Source: JBDRMV01 sp043811795
Lineage (GTDB): Bacteria; CG03
Direction of reading: 5' to 3'
NCBI GenBank assembly: GCA_043811795.1
Contig: JBDRMV010000090.1
Location: 1 to 10,183 of the forward strand
DNA length: 10,183 bases
Each line of letters begins with the position of its first letter. Positions within the stretch are counted from its first letter, which is position 1. The notes below the pieces were generated by a model. That model was given only the letters and a program-made list of their open reading frames with translations, ran no database searches and was not told where the DNA came from. Below are positions 5,785 to 10,183 of the stretch, piece by piece. Both the position numbers and the translations under genes were made by a program.

Positions 5785-7506
5785 CTATTCTATGTACTGC
5801 CTTAATTTCCTGCTCTCTGCAATATCCTTCAGCTTTGAAACGGCCTTCGCTTCTATCTGTCTTATCCTTTCCCTCGTAACATTGAAAATCCGCCCGACTT
5901 CCTCCAGCGTTCTGGGAAAACCCGAGTCAATGCCGTATCTGAGTTTTAAAATTTCCCCTTCGCGGAAGGAAAGAACTTCAACGAGTTTTTTTACTTCCCT
6001 CTTCAGCAGTTCCATCTGGGCGGAGTCCTCCGGGCTTAACATCGTCGTATCTTTTACATATTCCTCAAGCTGAGCGTCATCCTCGTCGCCAACCGGCTGG
6101 GCGAGGGAAAAAGGTTCGGGCAGAACTTTGAGCACGGTATAAATCCTTTCAACCGGAATCTTCAGGCCCTCGGCGCACTGTTCGGGCGAAGGATCCCTTC
6201 CGTGTTTGTGCCTGAATTTCTGCGAATAACCCGAAACCTTGCTTATCACTTCCTTCATATGCACGGGAATCCTTATTGTCCTCGCCTGGTCGGCAATCGC
6301 CCGGTTTATCGACTGTCTTATCCACCAGGTCGCATACGTGCTGAATTTAAAGCCCTTTTTGTACTCAAATTTATCCACCGCCTTCATAAGGCCTATGCAG
6401 CCCTCCTGAATCAGGTCAAGAAGCGACAGATGCGGATTTGAATGATGTTTGGCAATTGAAACGACAAGGCGCAGATTGCTGCGCACGACCTTGAGTTTCA
6501 TATCCTTTATCTCTTTTTCCAAATTTCCTACTTCATTATAAACTCTTAAAAGTTCTTCCGGCTCCTGAATCGTTTCCTTTTTAATCCGCGCAAGTTTCTC
6601 CTTAAACTCGGCGACTTCGCTTTTCTTCTTTTCCCACTGAGCGGGAGTCATTCCCGTATGGCCCCGAAAACCGTATTTTGTGAGGCGGCCGCTCTTCAGC
6701 TGCATGCAGAATTTCCGCATGGCATTTTCATCAACTTTCTTAAAAATATTTTCCTTGATTTTTAGAATCCTTTCGCACCTTCTACCCTCGTTCTTGATTA
6801 AATTCATCAGCCGCTTCAATTTCTGCGTGTTAAGTTCCAGAGTGTCGAGTTTTTTATAAAGATTCGCCTTTATCTTTTCCTCTTCGCGGTTGATTTTACC
6901 GGTTGCTTCCACGCCCCGCGCGGCATCCCGTTTTTTCTGAAAAAAGATAAGGCGTTTGTGCCCGTTTCTGATAATCCTGGAAACGGATGAAACGTCTTTT
7001 TTCATCTGTTCAATAATTCTTTTCGTCTTCTTTCCGCGGGGCATAAGTTCCCTGGCGGAAATAACATCTTCCTGAAGGAGCGCGTTTATGTGCAGCATTT
7101 CGCCGAATGATACGGGATTGGAAAGAATAATAAATTTTAAATGATTCTCCCTGTCCTTTATGCCTTTCGCAAGAAATGTCTCCTCTTCTCTCGACAGCAG
7201 CGATGCTTTACCCATTTCGCTCAGAAACATTTTTACCGAATCGGACGTGTCAATCTCTTCCAGCGGGGTAATCGGCACCAGGCCGGTCTCTTCCTTCTTT
7301 GACTGTCCCGTTATTTCCACGCCCGTTTGTTCAAGCGACGTTAAGACCGCACTAATCATCTCCGTGTTGTTATATTCGGGCGGAAGGAAATCATTCAACT
7401 CGGAAAAAGTCATAGAACCCGATTCCTTCCCCTTAAGAACAATATCCTTAATAACCATCTTTCTGCTTTTCTTTCCTTTCCGAACCGGTTTTACGGAGTT
7501 TTTCAA
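5785..7506 (-). CDS. rpoD: Primary RNA polymerase sigma factor (sigma70/SigA)
   Basis: This is the housekeeping sigma factor that directs RNA polymerase to -35/-10 promoters. The 573 aa include a region 1.1-like segment (about 20-66), region 1.2 (about 85-118), a Lys/Glu-rich non-conserved region (about 120-335), region 2 (about 336-418), region 3 (about 419-495) and region 4 (about 497-560). Region 2 contains NLRLVVSIAK, DLIQEG, KFSTYATWWIRQ and the RTIRIPVHM segment. Region 4 contains RYGI and TLEEVGRIFNVTRERIRQIE. The presence of 1.1 and the large non-conserved region marks a primary rather than an alternative sigma. The start is a TTG that overlaps the dnaG stop (TTGA). A strong GGAGG six nt upstream, encoded in the final dnaG codons, supports this start and suggests coupled translation. 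In region 2.4 the residue after RQSI is Asn401, where E. coli has Thr440. Confidence 0.97.
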   Translation of the reverse strand: MKNSVKPVRKGKKSRKMVIKDIVLKGKESGSMTFSELNDFLPPEYNNTEMISAVLTSLEQTGVEITGQSKKEETGLVPITPLEEIDTSDSVKMFLSEMGKASLLSREEETFLAKGIKDRENHLKFIILSNPVSFGEMLHINALLQEDVISARELMPRGKKTKRIIEQMKKDVSSVSRIIRNGHKRLIFFQKKRDAARGVEATGKINREEEKIKANLYKKLDTLELNTQKLKRLMNLIKNEGRRCERILKIKENIFKKVDENAMRKFCMQLKSGRLTKYGFRGHTGMTPAQWEKKKSEVAEFKEKLARIKKETIQEPEELLRVYNEVGNLEKEIKDMKLKVVRSNLRLVVSIAKHHSNPHLSLLDLIQEGCIGLMKAVDKFEYKKGFKFSTYATWWIRQSINRAIADQARTIRIPVHMKEVISKVSGYSQKFRHKHGRDPSPEQCAEGLKIPVERIYTVLKVLPEPFSLAQPVGDEDDAQLEEYVKDTTMLSPEDSAQMELLKREVKKLVEVLSFREGEILKLRYGIDSGFPRTLEEVGRIFNVTRERIRQIEAKAVSKLKDIAESRKLRQYIE

Positions 7507-9278
7507 GAGTACCCTCCTCTCTGACCCGAATACTTCATAACCTTCTCGAACTTCGCGATGTTTTCATTTGTCGGATTCTCGCTGCAAATTTTCCGCAGTT
7601 TCTCAAAGGACTCCATCCCCACGATTCTCTTAAACTCGGCAATCAGACCGTCCGCCTCGTTTTTCCGAGCATTCAGTTTTTGCTTATCAACCCCGCCCGG
7701 AATTACGGGGTCAACGGTTTCTTTCAGACCTTTCAGGGCATCACTGGTAATTCCGCTAATAAATTCCGCGTCGGCGGGCTCGGGGAAAAGTGAAATAAAC
7801 TTTGCTATGGAAATTCCTTCTTTTCTGTCAAAAAAATCGTATATCTTTGAAAGGAACTTTTCCATATAAGTGAAATCGGAAACGGCGATTTCCTTCTTGA
7901 ACCTGTCTATCATTTCGGGATAATTTATCAGGAAAGACACGATTCTGCGCTCGAGTTTCGATTTCTTCGGGTCCTGTATAAGCGGTTTTTCTTCCTCCCT
8001 GTACACGGCCCTTTTTGTCCTGGTCATTTCCTCCTTTATGGAAGAAACGCTCACGTCGAGAAGAGCGGCGGTCCGTTTTATCTCCTCCTCCCGCGTTACG
8101 GCATTGGCCGCCTCGCGTATGAGCGGCAGAATTTCACGCACAACTTTCGCCTTCCAGTCCGGCGCGCCTTTAGAATATCTTTTAACAAGAGCCGAGCGCA
8201 CAAAATCCATGACCGGTAGTGCCTTCGCCAGACATTCCTGCAGTTGAGTCCGCCCTTTCTTCCGCAGGAATTCGTCCACGTCTTTGGCGCCGGACAATTG
8301 AACGGCAAACCCTTCAAGTTCTGCGGAAAGAATCTTCGGCGCGGCTCGCAGTACGGCGGTGATGCCGGCAAAATCGGAATCAAACAGTAAAAAAATCTTA
8401 TCCGTAAATCTCCTCAACTGGTAAAGATGCTGGTCGGTCAGCGCGGTTCCCAAAACACCGCAGACATTCTTGAAACCGAACTGATAAAGGGTTAAAACGT
8501 CCATATACCCTTCTGTCACGATAACAGCCCGCTCCGCTACGACCGCCTTCTTCGCCCTGCTCATTGAAAAGAGAACATCGCTTTTATGGAACAGGACCGT
8601 CTCGGGGGAGTTGATGTATTTCACGGTATTTTCTTCCTTTATCGTTCTCCCGCCGAAAGCAACAGTGCGCCCCCTGATATCGTGAATCGGGAAAATAATC
8701 CTGAACCTGAACTTGTCAACCGCATGTCCCGAGCGCGGGACGACAAGCCCGAGTTTTTCCAGGTCGGAAGCGCTGATATTCTCCCCCCGTGCAAATGAAA
8801 TAAGGGAATCTTCATCCGGAGAAAAACCTATATTAAACGTTTCAATCATTTCGCGCGTAATGCCCCGCTTGTCAAGATAGTTCAGCGCCGGGCGGCTTTG
8901 CTTGATATTTTTTGAATAAAACCTGAGAATTTTTTCCATTACCTCATACAATTCCTCTTTTCTGCGCTCAAGCGGCGAAACTTTCTTATCAGGGGCAGGT
9001 ATTCCGGCTTTTACCGCTAAAACCCGCACGGCTTCCGGAAAAGAAATTTTTTCCATTTTCATCACAAAAGTAAAGACATTGCCGCCTTCGCCGCAGCCGA
9101 AGCACTTAAAAATCTGTTTCTGTTTTGAAATGACAAAAGAGGGGGTCTTCTCGCTGTGGAAAGGACAGAGAGCCGTAAAATTAACGCCCGCTTTCTTCAG
9201 AGGAATGTACTGTCCGGCGACAAAGCCAATGTCCGAAGAAGCCCTCACTTTTTCTATGAAATCAGAACCGTATGTCAT
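7503..9278 (-). CDS. dnaG: DNA primase
   Basis: DnaG makes the RNA primers for lagging-strand and restart synthesis and works with the replicative helicase DnaB. The 591 aa are full length. The N-terminal CHC2 zinc-binding domain has C38, H41, C59 and C62 (CPFH and CFGC). The catalytic core shows RFRIIFPIHDIRGR at about 190-204 and a TOPRIM fold with E256 in TEGYMD and DxD at D300/D302 (LLFDSDFAG). The rest, about 430-591, is a poorly conserved helical C-terminal region in the position of the helicase-interacting domain. The ATG lies 7 nt after the upstream nif3-like stop and no Shine-Dalgarno sequence is obvious; the start matches where the family normally begins relative to the zinc site. 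It overlaps rpoD by 4 nt, the conserved dnaG-rpoD arrangement. Confidence 0.97.
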   Translation of the reverse strand: MTYGSDFIEKVRASSDIGFVAGQYIPLKKAGVNFTALCPFHSEKTPSFVISKQKQIFKCFGCGEGGNVFTFVMKMEKISFPEAVRVLAVKAGIPAPDKKVSPLERRKEELYEVMEKILRFYSKNIKQSRPALNYLDKRGITREMIETFNIGFSPDEDSLISFARGENISASDLEKLGLVVPRSGHAVDKFRFRIIFPIHDIRGRTVAFGGRTIKEENTVKYINSPETVLFHKSDVLFSMSRAKKAVVAERAVIVTEGYMDVLTLYQFGFKNVCGVLGTALTDQHLYQLRRFTDKIFLLFDSDFAGITAVLRAAPKILSAELEGFAVQLSGAKDVDEFLRKKGRTQLQECLAKALPVMDFVRSALVKRYSKGAPDWKAKVVREILPLIREAANAVTREEEIKRTAALLDVSVSSIKEEMTRTKRAVYREEEKPLIQDPKKSKLERRIVSFLINYPEMIDRFKKEIAVSDFTYMEKFLSKIYDFFDRKEGISIAKFISLFPEPADAEFISGITSDALKGLKETVDPVIPGGVDKQKLNARKNEADGLIAEFKRIVGMESFEKLRKICSENPTNENIAKFEKVMKYSGQRGGYS

Positions 9279-9285
9279 TAAAGGT

Positions 9286-10183
9286 TTACTTTCTTGAAAC
9301 CCTATGAAAACCGGAACATTCTATTATTTGTAGACCGCCGAATTTTTTTTCTACCTTATCAAAAAGGAGATTCAGACCGAGGTTGTCCGAAGAAATGTGC
9401 CCCGCTATGATGATGTTCACGTGGCTGCTTCGCGCCTTCTTTATGTGTTTCTCGCTGAAATGCATGCCGACAATCGTTCCAACTCCGGCTTCGGCCATTT
9501 TTGAAATCATATCGACCGGCCCCTCCGTCCCGCCCGTCATATCGATGACGATTTTTCCCGCGCTGCTTTCGGGCTTCCCGACGATTATTTTCGGGCCCGG
9601 CAGGAAATTTTTTCTCGCCCAGCGGTATTCTTCAATTTTTGCGAGGCGGTCAATCACATCTTTCAGGCGCAGATTCTTTGACGAGGCAAAAATCTTCCCG
9701 AGAAAACTTGCGACATGATTGTCGGCGGGCGTGTGAACATTGAGAAAAGGAATTCCTATAATTTTAGCGGCATCAACGGTTTTAGTGTGATTCCTCGGCA
9801 TAACGGACATCTCGACATCCCTGCGCCGGCTGACTAGCAAATCCTCCGCAATATTGATGGGGACGCCCCAGTTCGACTGAATTTCCGACTGCATATCCAT
9901 AACATCAAAGAAATTGCTGTAAGAATAACCCTGTGGATGATGCGCCATCACGAGGTCAACGCCGCGGCCGTTCCTTTTGAGATTATCCGCCAAAAGAATT
10001 TCCCCCGCATCAATATCTATTCCGCACAGAATTTTTTTGACACCGCCGGCTCCTCTGAGGGGATTGTGCAGAATTCTGGAATCGGCATAAGGATTGACAA
10101 GCCGCTCTTTATCATAAAACTTTTTTTCTTCCGGCGGCATTTTATCAAATTTCTCTTTTTCAAAAGCAAGAGACCTCTTCACC
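9286..10183 (-). CDS. NIF3-family (DUF34) metal-binding protein, 5' end cut off by the window
   Basis: NIF3/DUF34 proteins are widespread, bind a di-metal centre and have no firmly agreed function. About 298 residues are visible. Family signs are LVMAHHPQG (HH at 81-82 of the visible part), NVHTPADNH (about 149-156), GMHFSEKH (239-246) and IIAGHISSDN (258-267). These are the positions where the family places its metal ligands. The last motif has Asp where many members have Glu (GHxxSE). The first visible codon that could start translation is a GTG at 10182, but this is the window edge. My recollection of long-form relatives (a segment like NPYADTRIL preceded by some 50 residues) suggests that this valine is internal and that about 25 residues are missing. 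It ends 7 nt before dnaG, so it is probably co-transcribed. NIF3 homologues also occur near dnaG-sigA in Bacillus (yqfO). Confidence 0.88.
   Translation of the reverse strand, partial: VKRSLAFEKEKFDKMPPEEKKFYDKERLVNPYADSRILHNPLRGAGGVKKILCGIDIDAGEILLADNLKRNGRGVDLVMAHHPQGYSYSNFFDVMDMQSEIQSNWGVPINIAEDLLVSRRRDVEMSVMPRNHTKTVDAAKIIGIPFLNVHTPADNHVASFLGKIFASSKNLRLKDVIDRLAKIEEYRWARKNFLPGPKIIVGKPESSAGKIVIDMTGGTEGPVDMISKMAEAGVGTIVGMHFSEKHIKKARSSHVNIIIAGHISSDNLGLNLLFDKVEKKFGGLQIIECSGFHRVSRK

Overview
This window is a bacterial housekeeping region. Every convincing gene is on the minus strand, so transcription runs from high to low coordinates. The gene content is nif3-like, dnaG, rpoD, murC, then rimP, nusA, infB, rbfA. 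It points to a free-standing bacterial chromosome with peptidoglycan synthesis. Composition is moderate in GC, genes are very tightly packed, and start codons are ATG or TTG. My memory of a long-form NIF3-like protein beside dnaG/rpoD suggests an uncultivated candidate-phylum lineage such as Omnitrophota, but this is a low-confidence guess that the sequence cannot settle.

Layout in order of transcription. Upstream cluster: a NIF3-family protein cut by the right window edge, DnaG primase 7 nt later, the primary sigma factor RpoD (TTG start overlapping the dnaG stop by 4 nt), and MurC 6 nt later. This resembles the classical macromolecular synthesis operon (dnaG-rpoD), with nif3 where rpsU might stand and with a cell-wall ligase appended. 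Next comes the only real intergenic space, 265 nt (4113-4377). It is GC-rich, carries two good copies and one weaker copy of a direct repeat around a strongly foldable palindromic block, and ends in a well-formed sigma70-type promoter almost touching the rimP start codon. Downstream cluster: an unusually short RimP (78 aa), NusA with a tandem-repeat-encoded charged tail, IF2, and RbfA (cut by the left window edge). This is the widely conserved rimP-nusA-infB-rbfA operon of ribosome assembly, transcription elongation and translation initiation.

The genes join DNA replication priming, global transcription, wall precursor synthesis and translation start-up. Adjacent reading frames touch or overlap (TTGA, TGATG, ATGA), which suggests translational coupling. 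No phage, transposase, CRISPR, toxin-antitoxin or defence gene is visible. The most unusual features are the halved RimP, the structured repeat block in front of it, the near-leaderless promoter whose -35 lies at the repeat edge, and the 18-bp tandem repeat that forms the NusA tail.
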